Part shown: positions 8,651 to 17,950 of the stretch, in pieces
Position numbering within the stretch: the stretch's first letter is position 1
How the letters are laid out: the number at the start of each line of letters is the position of its first letter
Assembly (NCBI RefSeq): GCF_030268225.1
Contig: NZ_BSQG01000001.1
Location: 1,229,299-1,293,298, forward strand
DNA from: Nocardiopsis ansamitocini
Lineage (GTDB): Bacteria; Actinomycetota; Actinomycetes; Streptosporangiales; Streptosporangiaceae
Reading direction: 5' to 3'
DNA length: 64,000 nt
Position numbers and translations under genes: made by a program
The notes under the pieces: model-generated
Seen by the model: the letters and a program-made list of their open reading frames with translations, nothing else
Told to the model about the DNA's origin: nothing
Databases searched by the model: none

Positions 8651-9361
8651 CTAGTTGATCAGCCCCATGGCCTGGAGTCGACTGGTGTGGGAGTCGGTCA
8701 GCTGGGCGAACATCCGACTCACCGCGGCGAGGTCGGCCGCGTCGGCGACGCCGCCGGCGTTCTCGGCCGCCAGGAGTCCGGCCAGGCGAGGGCGTTGGGT
8801 GGCGACCTGTTGGGCCTGACTGAGCGCCTCTCCTACAAGACGGCGCGCCCAGAGCGCAAGCCGACCTGCCAATTTGGGGTCATCCGTAACCGCTTCCCGA
8901 ACCTTCCGTGCGATGAACTCGGCCCGACCGCTCTCGGAGAGCACGCCTTCGACCAGTTCCGCGGTCTCGGGATCGGCCAACGCGGCGACCTGGCGATAGA
9001 AATCGCCGGCGATCCCATCACCGACGTACGCCTTGACCAGGCTCTCCAGCCAGCTCTGCGGACGGGTTTGGGCATGCCAGCCGTCGACCGAGGCCACGAA
9101 GGGCCGCATCGCTTCTTCGGGATCGGCTCCCAGTTCCACCAACCGGTCGCGCAACAGCCTGTAGTGGCCCTGCTCGGTGGCCGCAAACCCGGCGATCTCC
9201 CCCTTGTCCGCGAGGGAGGGCGCGAGCTCGGCGTCATCGGCGAGGTGGAAGAACGAGACGAGCTCGGCGTACGCCAGCAGTCCCAAGAGGTCGATCACAC
9301 CGCTGGGGATGACTCCGCTGTCCGGGGACACGTTGGCTGCCGGGCCTGATCCAGTCGTCAT
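8651..9361 (-). CDS. Ferritin-like fold protein (Rv3210c type)
   Basis: This 236-residue all-helical protein resembles the actinobacterial ferritin-like, MiaE-related family found beside the DEAD-box helicase gene in mycobacteria. Candidate metal ligands are E33 (LLAYAELVSFF) and the E/H pair in ATEQGHYRLL; a second half-site near EFIARKVREAV is less clear. The family is annotated as ferritin-like from fold only, and its substrate is unknown. I do not claim tRNA hydroxylase activity. The ATG at 9361 has no strong ribosome-binding site. It is transcribed away from the helicase gene, leaving a 611-base gap between them. Confidence 0.75.
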   Translation of the reverse strand: MTTGSGPAANVSPDSGVIPSGVIDLLGLLAYAELVSFFHLADDAELAPSLADKGEIAGFAATEQGHYRLLRDRLVELGADPEEAMRPFVASVDGWHAQTRPQSWLESLVKAYVGDGIAGDFYRQVAALADPETAELVEGVLSESGRAEFIARKVREAVTDDPKLAGRLALWARRLVGEALSQAQQVATQRPRLAGLLAAENAGGVADAADLAAVSRMFAQLTDSHTSRLQAMGLIN

Positions 9362-9972
9362 GCGGCTCAGCGTAGCGCCATGCGGGTAAGAGCTCGTGAG
9401 GCAGAAGGACTATTTCCGCGGGGCCACGACGTTATGCCTTAGCGCCATCGGTTGTGTGGTAAGGGCTGCACGTCGCGCCCTATCCAGGGGTAGGCGCGCA
9501 GGATAGACTCCTGTCCGTGGTCGGCACCTGCAGGCCACCGCGCGGAGTGCCCTGTTGCGGCCGGTCGCGAGCCCCGAACGGCGACGGTTACGCCTTCGGG
9601 TCCGCGAGCACCGCGGCCACGACCCCCCGCAACCCGGCACGAGTTCGCGAGCGTCCACGGATGAAGGCACGGTCACCGCACCCTACGGTCGGCCGTCCAA
9701 CAAGGCGGAACGGTTCGCGTACCCACCCGCCGCGCACCATGACAACTACAGCGGACGGCCCTGAGCCGATCGCGGATCCGTGACCAGTCGGCCTCGATGC
9801 CGACCACGGTCGAAGACGCGCCGCACGGCAGGCACGCGAGGGCTCCACCTCCCGATCTGCCGGTGAGCCGCGCCGGAACAACCCGCGCGACGGCCCCGCA
9901 GCTCGCACGCCGAGCCCGTCCGCCACACCCATAGGCCACCCGATACGCGGCCCGCCCAGATGGAGGCATGCC
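9362..9972. other. 611-base divergent gap with a likely long helicase leader
   Basis: No supported gene lies here. The gap separates divergent genes and must hold both promoters. If the helicase promoter is near the left half, its messenger has a leader of several hundred bases. A small hairpin, GTCGGC/GCCGAC around 9787-9804, lies in it. The helicase frame runs open from 9784 but contains no ATG or GTG before 9973. I found no clear -35/-10 pair. Confidence 0.6.
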
Positions 9973-11475
9973 CTGACAAGCACCGACACAACCAATGATC
10001 CGAAGTCGACCTTTCGCGACCTCGGCATCGGCGAGGACATCGCCGACGCACTTGAGGCCGAAGGAATCGTCTCCCCTTTCCCGATTCAGACCCTTGCTCT
10101 GCCCCTGGCTCTGACCGGGACCGACATCATCGGCCAGGCCCGGACCGGCACCGGCAAGACGTTCGCGTTCGGCCTTCCCCTGCTCCAGCGGGCCCAGGCC
10201 TCCCCGGGCAGCGCAAAGCGGCCTCGCGCGCTCGTTGTGGTTCCCACCCGGGAGCTCGCGATCCAGGTGGCGGCTGACCTGGCCACCGCCAGCAAGCGCA
10301 CCGGGGCTCGCATCGTCACCGTCTACGGCGGACGTGCCTATGAGCCCCAGATCACCGGCCTGCAAAACGGCGTGGACATCGTCGTGGGTACGCCCGGGCG
10401 GCTGCTCGACCTCGAAGGGCAGCGGCACCTGGACCTGTCCGAGGTGAGCGCGCTCGTCCTCGACGAGGCCGACAAAATGCTCGACCTCGGTTTCCTGCCC
10501 GACATCGAACGCATTCTCAACAAGATCCCGGCCAAGCGGCAGATCATGCTGTTCTCCGCGACGATGCCGAGCGAGATCGTGAGCCTGTCACGCAATTACC
10601 TGCGCCAGCCGACCCACGTGCGCGCCAGTGACGACGACTCCGGACACACGCTGCCCAGCCAGGTCGCCCAACACGTGTTCCGCACCCACCCGATGGACAA
10701 GCAGGAAATGCTGGCGCGGCTGCTGCAGTCCAACGGCCGCGGGCTGACCATGGTGTTCTGCCAGACGAAACGGGTCTGCGACCAGGTGTCGACCGCACTC
10801 AAGGAGCGCGGTTTCGCGGCTGCGGCCGTTCACGGCGACCTCGGCCAGAGCCAGCGCGAGCGGGCGTTGCGCGCCTTCCGCAACGGCAAGATCGACGTCC
10901 TGGTGGCCACTGACGTAGCGGCACGCGGTCTCGACGTCGACGACGTCACACACGTGGTCAACTACGAATGCCCCGACGACGAGAAGACCTACACCCACCG
11001 GATCGGTCGCACCGGCCGAGCCGGACGCTCGGGAAGCGCGGTGACGTTCGTCGACTGGCGCGAGATCGCCCGCTGGAAGCTGATCAACGGTGCGCTCGGC
11101 CTGTCCTTCCCCGACCCGGAAGAGACCTACTCGACCTCACCGCACTTCTTCGAGGCGTTGGACATTCCCACCGGTACGAAGGGAATGCTGGCCAAGGAGC
11201 AGCGCGGCCGAGCCGGACTCGAGGCCGAGGAGGTCGAGGACATCGGCGAGACCGGCCGTTCGGGACGCGAATCCGGCCCTGAGGAGCGCTCCGGCCACGG
11301 GCGTTCGCGCAACCGCCGGCGCACCCGTGGTGGGTCGGGTTCCGCGGCACCCGCCGCGGCTGCCGACGCCCCTTCCGCCGATGCCGTGACCGAAACACCT
11401 TCCGCCCCCGCCCGCAAACGGGTTCGACGCCGCCGCACCCGCAGCGGCGTCGAGGTGAAGAAGGAACAGGAGTAG
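9973..11475 (+). CDS. DEAD-box RNA helicase with an apparent CTG start
   Basis: This 500-residue ATP-dependent RNA helicase acts in RNA remodelling or ribosome assembly. The Q-motif region reads SPFPIQ, Walker A ARTGTGKT, motif Ia PTRELA, motif II DEAD, motif III SAT and motif VI HRIGRTGR. A C-terminal tail of about 120 residues is Arg/Ala-rich and basic at its end, which suits RNA binding. The first in-frame GTG (10237) falls after Walker A, and no ATG or GTG occurs between the stop at 9781 and there. The only well-placed start is CTG at 9973, six bases after GGAGG (9962-9966). This position gives a full N-terminus beginning TSTDTTNDPKSTFRDLGI. Confidence 0.9.
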   Translation: MTSTDTTNDPKSTFRDLGIGEDIADALEAEGIVSPFPIQTLALPLALTGTDIIGQARTGTGKTFAFGLPLLQRAQASPGSAKRPRALVVVPTRELAIQVAADLATASKRTGARIVTVYGGRAYEPQITGLQNGVDIVVGTPGRLLDLEGQRHLDLSEVSALVLDEADKMLDLGFLPDIERILNKIPAKRQIMLFSATMPSEIVSLSRNYLRQPTHVRASDDDSGHTLPSQVAQHVFRTHPMDKQEMLARLLQSNGRGLTMVFCQTKRVCDQVSTALKERGFAAAAVHGDLGQSQRERALRAFRNGKIDVLVATDVAARGLDVDDVTHVVNYECPDDEKTYTHRIGRTGRAGRSGSAVTFVDWREIARWKLINGALGLSFPDPEETYSTSPHFFEALDIPTGTKGMLAKEQRGRAGLEAEEVEDIGETGRSGRESGPEERSGHGRSRNRRRTRGGSGSAAPAAAADAPSADAVTETPSAPARKRVRRRRTRSGVEVKKEQE

Positions 11476-11539
11476 CGAAACCCGCCGCGACGACACGCGA
11501 GAGCGCAGTTGTCACGAACGCGGCGGGAATCATCCCGAT

Positions 11540-11603
11540 CGGCCGGTTCTCCCCGGCCGGTCGCAGAATGACCGCCGGGCGGGTGGACCGAGAACCGCCC
11601 GGC
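11540..11603 (+). terminator. Double hairpin after the DEAD-box gene
   Basis: CGGCCGG at 11540-11546 pairs with CCGGCCG at 11553-11559. A second, stronger stem pairs GCCGGGCGG at 11574-11582 with CCGCCCGGC at 11595-11603. There is no T run, which is common in high-GC actinobacteria. The pair lies between two co-directional genes. Confidence 0.55.
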
Positions 11604-11734
11604 TCAGACCGCCTCGTGGGTGCGGCTACCCGTTCAGGGAGAACAGGCACCCGCGGTGCCGGTCCGGTAGCGCGGGGAGACCCCCGCACACAACACGCGA
11701 GCCGGAGCCCCGGCTAGGACTATGGTGAACCGAC

Positions 11735-12616
11735 GTGAGTACTCCTCGGTTTCTGACCCTCCCGCCCGGTGTGGAGCGCATCGACGTCGCCACCTCGTCC
11801 GAACCGATCGCCGCTTTGGCAGCCAGCCCCGCCGCCGGCGGCTGCGAACTCTACGCGGCCGTCCTGGTCCCCGGATTCACCGGCAGCAAAGAAGACTTCA
11901 TCGGTGTCCTGCAGACCCTGGCCCAGGCCGGTCGGCGGGTCTACGCGATCGACCTTCCCGGCCAATACCAGTCCCCCGGCTCCAACGACCCGAGCGCGTA
12001 CTCGTGCGGCGCGCTGGGCGAGGCCGTGGCGAACTTCATCGACTCCGTGGACGAGGGGCCGGTTCACCTGCTCGGACATTCCTTCGGCGGGCTGGTTACC
12101 CGGGAAACAGTGCTCGCCGCCGAGGTTCCGCTGTTGTCGCACACCCTCATGAGCTCAGGGCCGGGCGGAGTCACCGGCCGGTCGGAGACCAATGCCCGAC
12201 AACTGATGGCGCTGCTGGGGGCGGAACCGACCACGGAGCTGATGGCGCAGCTGTGGTGGGCGTACTTCGAGGAGCCGCAGAAAGCGAGCGGGCTGCCCGA
12301 GGAGATCCATCTTTTCCTGCGTGAACGGATGCTGGGCAACCACCCGCTGGGCTTGATCCGAATGGCCGAGGAAGTGACCTCCGCCGCAGACCGCACCGAC
12401 GAGCTGGCAGCTGTCGATCTGCCCAAACTGGTCCTCTACGGCGAGGATGACGACGCCTGGACGCCGGAGGCCCAGGCGGACATGGCCAAACGGCTGCACG
12501 CCCAACGCGTGGTCATCCCAGGTGCGGCGCATTCCCCCAATGTCGAGGCGCCCGAGACCACAGCGAGCGCCCTCACCGCATTCTGGAACGCCGCCGAGGC
12601 ACCGTACCGGCGCTGA
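11735..12616 (+). CDS. Alpha/beta hydrolase (LipV-like)
   Basis: This 293-residue alpha/beta hydrolase has its nucleophile in GHSFGG near residue 115. The acidic residue is probably in YGEDDDAWTPEA near 240, and the histidine is in GAAHSPN near 267. An oxyanion-type motif, VPGFTGSKED, occurs at about 45-54. No signal peptide is visible, so it should be cytosolic. The substrate is unknown; ester or lactone cleavage is typical of the fold. In mycobacteria lipV lies beside adnA. Here it has moved to the far side of the helicase, if it is the orthologue. Translation starts at GTG 11735. Confidence 0.8.
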   Translation: MSTPRFLTLPPGVERIDVATSSEPIAALAASPAAGGCELYAAVLVPGFTGSKEDFIGVLQTLAQAGRRVYAIDLPGQYQSPGSNDPSAYSCGALGEAVANFIDSVDEGPVHLLGHSFGGLVTRETVLAAEVPLLSHTLMSSGPGGVTGRSETNARQLMALLGAEPTTELMAQLWWAYFEEPQKASGLPEEIHLFLRERMLGNHPLGLIRMAEEVTSAADRTDELAAVDLPKLVLYGEDDDAWTPEAQADMAKRLHAQRVVIPGAAHSPNVEAPETTASALTAFWNAAEAPYRR

Positions 12617-12661
12617 AAAACACGCTGCGGGGCCCGATCACCCGGGCCCCGCAAGCGAAAG

Positions 12662-13534
12662 TCACTCCCCGGTGACCCAGGAGTCGAAGTTCTTGCTCTC
12701 CGCGGCCACCGTTGTCTCCTCGCCACGAGCGGGAAGAACCCTGGTGTCGGAGGGGAGAGCGAGCAGCTCCTCCCCCACGGAGGCGAGCTGGGTCGTGTAG
12801 TCGATGTAGCCCTCGCCGACCGTACCGAGCTCTCCCTTGAGCAGGCTGTCACCGCTGCACACCACACCCAGTTCAGGGAAGTAGTAGGACAGCGAACCGG
12901 GGGATGTTCCGGGCGTCGCCAGGATCTCCATCTCGAAGTCGCCGATGGCCAGCCGGCCACCGCCTTCGGCTTCGATATCGGGGCGGTGCTCCGCACCGTG
13001 CATCCTGCGCCAGTTGCGCAGTTCGCGCGGGTGCAGGGCGATGGGTGCATCGTCGCGCTCCGCGACCTCGATGGCCCCGCCGATGTGTGGCCGATAGCCG
13101 TTGGTGCAGGCCACGAGATAGATCTCGCGGTCACCGACTGCTTCCAGGATCGCTTTCGCGTCTTCGGCCGGGTCGATGACGATGACGCCCTCGTCGTCCG
13201 CCTGGAGGATCCAGGTATTGGTGACGACGGAGTGTTCCTCTCCGTCCACGTCCAAGATCCCAGCGGTCTGCAACCGCTGGACGCCCTTGCCGTCGGCGTG
13301 TTCCGCCGCCGGCTGGACAGCGGCTTCCTCATCCGCACCGGTTCCGGGCGCGGTTTCCTCGGCCCCCTCCGACGTCGGGACGTCCTTCTCGACCGCGTCG
13401 ACGCCTCCCTCGGCGGCCGGTTCGACGGAGGAGGACTTCTGTTCGGTCCCCTCCGTCACCGACTCATCCGCGACCGTCGACGCACCATCCGCCCCGGCTT
13501 CGTCTGTCTTCTTGGCCTTCCGCTTCCAGAACAC
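12662..13534 (-). CDS. Metallo-beta-lactamase-fold protein lacking the HxHxDH motif
   Basis: This 290-residue protein begins VFWKRKAKKTDEAG and has about 90 acidic, Ala/Glu/Thr-rich residues that look disordered. A metallo-beta-lactamase-like domain follows (VVTNTWILQADDEGVIVIDP, SGDSLLKGELG). The metal motif, normally THxHxDHxGG, reads TNGYRPHIGG, so most zinc ligands are absent, although the later ATPGTSPGS and SGDSL loops remain. It may be a non-catalytic or altered family member. The GTG at 13534 has a GAGGGG site eight bases upstream. An upstream ATG at 13672 would add 46 residues that look like non-coding translation. Confidence 0.75.
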   Translation of the reverse strand: MFWKRKAKKTDEAGADGASTVADESVTEGTEQKSSSVEPAAEGGVDAVEKDVPTSEGAEETAPGTGADEEAAVQPAAEHADGKGVQRLQTAGILDVDGEEHSVVTNTWILQADDEGVIVIDPAEDAKAILEAVGDREIYLVACTNGYRPHIGGAIEVAERDDAPIALHPRELRNWRRMHGAEHRPDIEAEGGGRLAIGDFEMEILATPGTSPGSLSYYFPELGVVCSGDSLLKGELGTVGEGYIDYTTQLASVGEELLALPSDTRVLPARGEETTVAAESKNFDSWVTGE

Positions 13535-13720
13535 GGTGCCGACCCCTCGATTCGCTTCCGACTCAGAGACTGCTGCGCGCCCATTGTGTCGGGCCGATGC
13601 TGCCAATGGGTACCCGGCGCTTTCGGGCGCAAGCGTTCCGGCTCGCCGGTAAGGCCTCAGTAAAACCATCAAAGCAGCTCAGGGCGGACGTATTCGAAAT
13701 ACCGAGCCGGACGTCCGGGC

Positions 13721-14584
13721 TCAGTCCCCGACGATGGGAAGCGCGCCGGTCGCCGGTGCGATCAGCGCGGCGTAGGCATCGGGGTCGGTGGTCCGGCAGC
13801 CCAGTCGGTGGCCGGTGAGCTCCCCGTGGTCATCGCTGGAACCGGTGACCACCAGCCCGAGGTCCGCGGCGTGCCCGCGCCACCGGTCCCGCTCGGCGTC
13901 GTCGTGGGCGGGGTGGTCCGCCTCGATCCCGCCGAGCCCGGCCCCGGCCATGCGCCGCACCAGGTCGTGGGGAACAGCACCGGTCGACGCCCCCTCTCCC
14001 CGGGCCGGGTGCGCGAGTACGCACACCCCTCCGGCAGCACGGACCAGTTGGACGGCGTGCACCGGGTCCAGCGCGTAACGCGTCACGTACCCGGGGCGGC
14101 CCGAGCCGATCCATCGGTCGAAGGCGTCCGAGACGTCAGCGGCGGCGCCTGCCTCGACGATGGCACGCGCGATGTGCGGACGGCCAACCACGTCATCGCC
14201 TCCCACGTCACCGGCGATCTCCTTCACGCGTTCCCATGTGACGGCCACCCCCTCCGCCTGCAGGAGGTCGACCATGGTCTGGGCGCGCAGGACGCGGTCC
14301 TCCCGGATGCGGACGAGTTCTGCCTCGAGTTCACGATCTCGTGGATCGAAGAGGTAGCCGAGCAAATGCACGCTGGCACCTTCGTATGCGCAGGAGAGTT
14401 CCATGCCCGGAACCAGCGTGAATCCGCGCGGGAGAACGGCCGCGGCGGAGGCGTGGCCGGCAGTGGTGTCGTGATCGGTGAGGGCCAGCACGTCGAGCCC
14501 GGCCGCGACGGCGTAACCGATCACGTCTGCGGGCGAGTCGGTGCCGTCGGAGACAGAGCTGTGCGAGTGCAGGTCGATACGCAT
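13721..14584 (-). CDS. PHP-domain metal-dependent phosphoesterase
   Basis: This 287-residue protein is a PHP hydrolase. Metal-binding motifs are DLHSHSSVSDGTDSP at 4-18, LTDHDT near 35-40, PGMELSC near 58-64, a later VLAHPAR and the C-terminal GSSDDHG. Family members such as RNase AM (YciV/TrpH) cleave 3',5'-nucleoside bisphosphates or short RNA 5' ends. The exact substrate here is not shown. No signal peptide is present. It is followed on the same strand by the gap to the metallo-beta-lactamase-like gene, and the DUF6758-like gene is just upstream, a pairing I recall from Streptomyces. Confidence 0.88.
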   Translation of the reverse strand: MRIDLHSHSSVSDGTDSPADVIGYAVAAGLDVLALTDHDTTAGHASAAAVLPRGFTLVPGMELSCAYEGASVHLLGYLFDPRDRELEAELVRIREDRVLRAQTMVDLLQAEGVAVTWERVKEIAGDVGGDDVVGRPHIARAIVEAGAAADVSDAFDRWIGSGRPGYVTRYALDPVHAVQLVRAAGGVCVLAHPARGEGASTGAVPHDLVRRMAGAGLGGIEADHPAHDDAERDRWRGHAADLGLVVTGSSDDHGELTGHRLGCRTTDPDAYAALIAPATGALPIVGD

Positions 14585-14686
14585 CTGTCGATCCTAGAGG
14601 CCGGTGTCACAGCTGAAACGGCCGGTCGCGTCCGTCGTTGGGGAACCGGGTGGAACGCGTCGCCCCGCACCGGTGTCGGACCGCGG

Positions 14687-15352
14687 TCAGAGCGGGCCGG
14701 GGGCCGGGCTCAGAGCGGCCGCCAGGAAGGGCGAGGGCGCACCGAAGGGCGGTTCCAGACCGGCACCACCGTCATGCAGGTCACGAAGGTCGCGCAATGC
14801 GTTCAGCTCGCACATGGCCATACCGGCGTCGGCGGGGCTGAGGACGAACCAGAGCCAGCTCGCGAGCGCTTCGCCGACGTAGACCGCTCGGGTCTCCCCC
14901 GCGTCCACACTCCACAGGTGGACCTCGTGACCGTCATATCGAACCTTGGCGTCGGGCGGTCCCTTGTCGAATCCCTCTCCTGGGTCGGTACCGTCCAGAC
15001 CGGCGATTCTGGCACCGAGACCGATCCCGGGATCTTCGGCGATGACCACCATCTCCCCAACGCCACCGAGTGGCGCCGGGCCCGAGAGCGCCACAGCCGT
15101 GGCGAGCGCTCCGCTGCGGTCGTCACCGGCATCGGCGAGCCCGGTGACCACCCAGCCGGCCGGGAGGGGCCAGGGGATCCACACGGGGACACGGGCGGCG
15201 TCGATGAGAAGGTCGAGCGCCGGAGGCCGCGGCAGTCGAACGGCCTGGAGCGGGGCGACGGGTCCGTGCGCGTCGCACTGCCACGCGCTCGACCACAGGC
15301 TGGGTTCGTGGACGGCGCGTCCGCAGCGGGGACACGACGGATCGGTCTTCAT
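14687..15352 (-). CDS. DUF6758-like zinc-ribbon protein
   Basis: This 221-residue protein begins MKTDPSCPRCGRAVHEPS and has a further Cys/His pair in WQCDAHGP. It therefore probably binds one zinc through CxxC plus CxxH in the first 30 residues. The rest is a compact alpha/beta domain with no catalytic motif that I recognise. It resembles the actinobacterial DUF6758 family, which commonly sits next to the PHP phosphatase gene. It is probably co-transcribed with that gene (about 100 bases apart). The ATG at 15352 has only a weak upstream GGGCAG. Confidence 0.75.
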   Translation of the reverse strand: MKTDPSCPRCGRAVHEPSLWSSAWQCDAHGPVAPLQAVRLPRPPALDLLIDAARVPVWIPWPLPAGWVVTGLADAGDDRSGALATAVALSGPAPLGGVGEMVVIAEDPGIGLGARIAGLDGTDPGEGFDKGPPDAKVRYDGHEVHLWSVDAGETRAVYVGEALASWLWFVLSPADAGMAMCELNALRDLRDLHDGGAGLEPPFGAPSPFLAAALSPAPGPL

Positions 15353-15402
15353 AGCTGCCCGGGTGATACCCGTTGGGCCTGGTGGAAAACCTGGGACGCC
15401 AG

Positions 15403-16665
15403 TTATCCCTGGAGAGAACGTCCCGCGTGGCGTGCCGGCGTCTGCAGCGAGCCGCTGTCGTTACGTCCCGGAGTGGTGCGACGCAGTCCTCGCCTACGGG
15501 CCAACCAGACCACGATCAGGCAGTACAGCACGATCTCGATAGCAGTGGCCGACAGGCCCTCCCAGCTCCCGGTGCTGCCCGACGGATCGGGCAGCCCTTC
15601 ATAGGCGGAGAAGCCGAACGCCCCCAGGTTGTGCACCACGTGCAGCGTGATGGCGGCCTCCAGGCCGCCGGTGTACCAGGTCAACCAGGCCATGGCCAGA
15701 CCGAAGAGCGCGACGTCGGCCAGTGCCCAGTCGAGGTAGTCGTGCATGACGGTGAAGACGAGGCCGCTGACGAGGATGCCGAGTAAGGGGGCGGCGAGGA
15801 ACCGGTTCCAGGACGCCACCAGGCGGGACTCGGCGGGCGGGTTCTCCAAGGCGGCGCCGGTTCGCGCGGCTCGCTGCTCGGCCTTGCGTGCGCGGCGCGC
15901 GGCACGCTCGGCAGGCGTCGATCCGTAGGAACCCACGAGTTGCATGAGGAAACCGCGGGTCGCGTACTCCTCGGCAGCCGCTTGGAAGGGCACCAGCGCG
16001 ATGATGAAGGCCATGGAGATCAGGAACGGGCGCAGTCCGACGGGTTCACCGAAGAGCGGCTCACCGGCGTCGGTGACGGTCAGCAGGGTGATGAGGTAGC
16101 CGAAGGAGAGTGCCACGCACACCAGGGACACCAGGGCGCATACCCACAGCCAGGACCAGCGCAGTCGGCCCTCCACCGACGACAAAGAGCCGAACCTGCG
16201 CTTTTGGACGAACCTCACGGCAAAGGCGACCACCGGGATCATCAGGATGATCAGCAGCAGGTTGAGGACGAGGTCGAACAGCGGGTCCCCGCCGAGCAGT
16301 TCGGCGTTGTTGGGAATTTTGCGGATGATCGCGAGGAGCTCGACGACAAGGATGACGAAGACGCTGAGCAGCAGGATCGACGAGACCGCGACGAGCAGCG
16401 CCAGCAATGGACGCCACCAGCGGTGTCGTTCGGTCCGGGCGATCCGGTGATAGGACGTGCCCGGCGGCGGCTCGCAGGTCTGTGGCGTGACGGGACGGGC
16501 CACCGGCGGCGGTGGCCAGGCCCACATGGCGGCTTCACCACCTCGGCCCGGGGGCGGGGCTGTTGGCCATGCCCAGGGTTGGGAGGGCGGTGAGGCGTCC
16601 GACCGGTCCCTCTGCTGGGGGTCGGAGGGCCAGGGCGATCCGGGTGGAGGTGGCACGTTTCCCAT
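15403..16665 (-). CDS. CPBP (Abi/CAAX) intramembrane metalloprotease
   Basis: This 420-residue membrane protein has a Pro-rich N-terminal tail of about 85 residues and then around eight hydrophobic helices. The CPBP motifs are present: EEYATR in the first active-site segment, FTVMHDYLDW in the second and LHVVHNLGAF in the third. Together they form the glutamate/histidine metalloprotease site of the family. Members process prenylated proteins or act in bacteriocin immunity; the target here is unknown. No ribosome-binding site precedes the ATG at 16665, so the start may be leaderless. It diverges from mrp. Confidence 0.88.
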   Translation of the reverse strand: MGNVPPPPGSPWPSDPQQRDRSDASPPSQPWAWPTAPPPGRGGEAAMWAWPPPPVARPVTPQTCEPPPGTSYHRIARTERHRWWRPLLALLVAVSSILLLSVFVILVVELLAIIRKIPNNAELLGGDPLFDLVLNLLLIILMIPVVAFAVRFVQKRRFGSLSSVEGRLRWSWLWVCALVSLVCVALSFGYLITLLTVTDAGEPLFGEPVGLRPFLISMAFIIALVPFQAAAEEYATRGFLMQLVGSYGSTPAERAARRARKAEQRAARTGAALENPPAESRLVASWNRFLAAPLLGILVSGLVFTVMHDYLDWALADVALFGLAMAWLTWYTGGLEAAITLHVVHNLGAFGFSAYEGLPDPSGSTGSWEGLSATAIEIVLYCLIVVWLARRRGLRRTTPGRNDSGSLQTPARHAGRSLQG

Positions 16666-16808
16666 CGTTGGCCGACATTACTAGCCGGTCATGTAGCGAG
16701 GGTGTTAAGGGTCGGGCGAAATCCCCCAAGGGGGCCGGACCAGGGACACGGAGGCCCGAAAGAAGAACGTCTGTGCTTTTCACCCCTGGGCTTTCGTACC
16801 ATTGAGCT

Positions 16809-17948
16809 ATGTCCTCCACACCCACCACCGAGCAGGTGAACGCGGCCCTGGCCACCGTCCAGGACCCGGAGATCCACCGTCCCCTGACCGAACTCGACAT
16901 GGTCAAGAACGTCGCGATCGGTGAGGACGGCGTGGTCAACGTCGACATCTACCTCACGGTGGCCGGCTGTCCGATGCGCGGGCGGATCGAGAAGGACGTC
17001 ACCGAGGCTGTTTCCAAGGTCTCCGGGGTCACCGGCGTCGTGGTCACCCTCGACGTGATGAGTGAGGAGCAGCGCAAGGCGCTGCAGACCAAACTGCGCG
17101 GCGGACAGGCCGACAAGGAAATCCCGTTCGCCAAGCCGAACTCGCTGACCAAGGTCTTCGCGGTCGCCTCCGGCAAGGGCGGTGTCGGCAAGTCCTCGAT
17201 CACGGTGAACCTGGCCGCCGCCATGGCGGAGCAGGGGCACAAGGTGGGTGTCGTGGACGCCGACATCTACGGACACTCGGTGCCCCGGATGCTGGGTGCC
17301 GACGACCGTCCCACCAAGGTCGAGGACATGATCCTGCCGCCCACCGCACACGGGATCAAGGTGATCTCGGTGGGCATGTTCACCCAGGGCAACCAGCCCG
17401 TGGTGTGGCGCGGACCGATGCTGCACCGCGCTCTCCAGCAGTTCCTGGCCGACGTGTTCTGGGGCGATCTCGACGTCTTGCTGATGGACCTGCCCCCTGG
17501 AACCGGCGACATCGCCATCTCGGTCGCCCAGATGCTTCCCGGTGCGGAGATCCTCGTGGTCACCACCCCGCAGCAGGCTGCAGCGGAGGTCGCCGAGCGG
17601 GCCGGGGCGATCTCGGCCCAGACGCACCAGCGGGTCGCCGGCGTGATCGAGAACATGTCCTACTACCAGGCGCCCGGCAGCAACGAACGCACCCACCTGT
17701 TCGGCGAGGGCGGCGGCCAGGCCGTCTGTGACGGCCTCACCCAGGCGCTGGGCACCACGATCCCGCTGCTCGGCCAGGTCCCTCTGGAGATCGGCCTGCG
17801 CGAGGGCGGCGACGAGGGCGTCCCGTTCGTGCTGAGCGCCCCGGACAGCGAGGCCGGCAAGGTCCTGCGCGGCATCGCCGAGGAACTCGCCGGCAAGCCC
17901 CGCGGCCTGTCGGGAATGATGTTGGGCATCAGCCCGGCACGGCGCTAG
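16809..17948 (+). CDS. mrp: Mrp/ApbC iron-sulphur carrier ATPase
   Basis: This 379-residue P-loop protein has an N-terminal MIP18/DUF59 domain (DPEIHRPLTELDMVKNV) and then a MinD-like ATPase with SGKGGVGKSS near residues 122-131 and LMDLPPGTGD. Mrp proteins are iron-sulphur cluster carriers. The CxxC that usually bridges a cluster is missing: the matching loop reads ENMSYYQAPGSNERTHLFG. The absence is also seen in mycobacterial Mrp as I remember it. No Shine-Dalgarno is visible and a TACCAT hexamer lies six bases before the ATG, so translation may be leaderless. The deaminase gene follows with overlapping stop and start. Confidence 0.9.
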   Translation: MSSTPTTEQVNAALATVQDPEIHRPLTELDMVKNVAIGEDGVVNVDIYLTVAGCPMRGRIEKDVTEAVSKVSGVTGVVVTLDVMSEEQRKALQTKLRGGQADKEIPFAKPNSLTKVFAVASGKGGVGKSSITVNLAAAMAEQGHKVGVVDADIYGHSVPRMLGADDRPTKVEDMILPPTAHGIKVISVGMFTQGNQPVVWRGPMLHRALQQFLADVFWGDLDVLLMDLPPGTGDIAISVAQMLPGAEILVVTTPQQAAAEVAERAGAISAQTHQRVAGVIENMSYYQAPGSNERTHLFGEGGGQAVCDGLTQALGTTIPLLGQVPLEIGLREGGDEGVPFVLSAPDSEAGKVLRGIAEELAGKPRGLSGMMLGISPARR

Positions 17949-17950
17949 TG

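Noticed and set aside
13808-15604. 598-residue plus-strand frame across PHP and DUF6758-like genes
   Set aside because: It is a shadow of two opposite genes with recognisable metal motifs.
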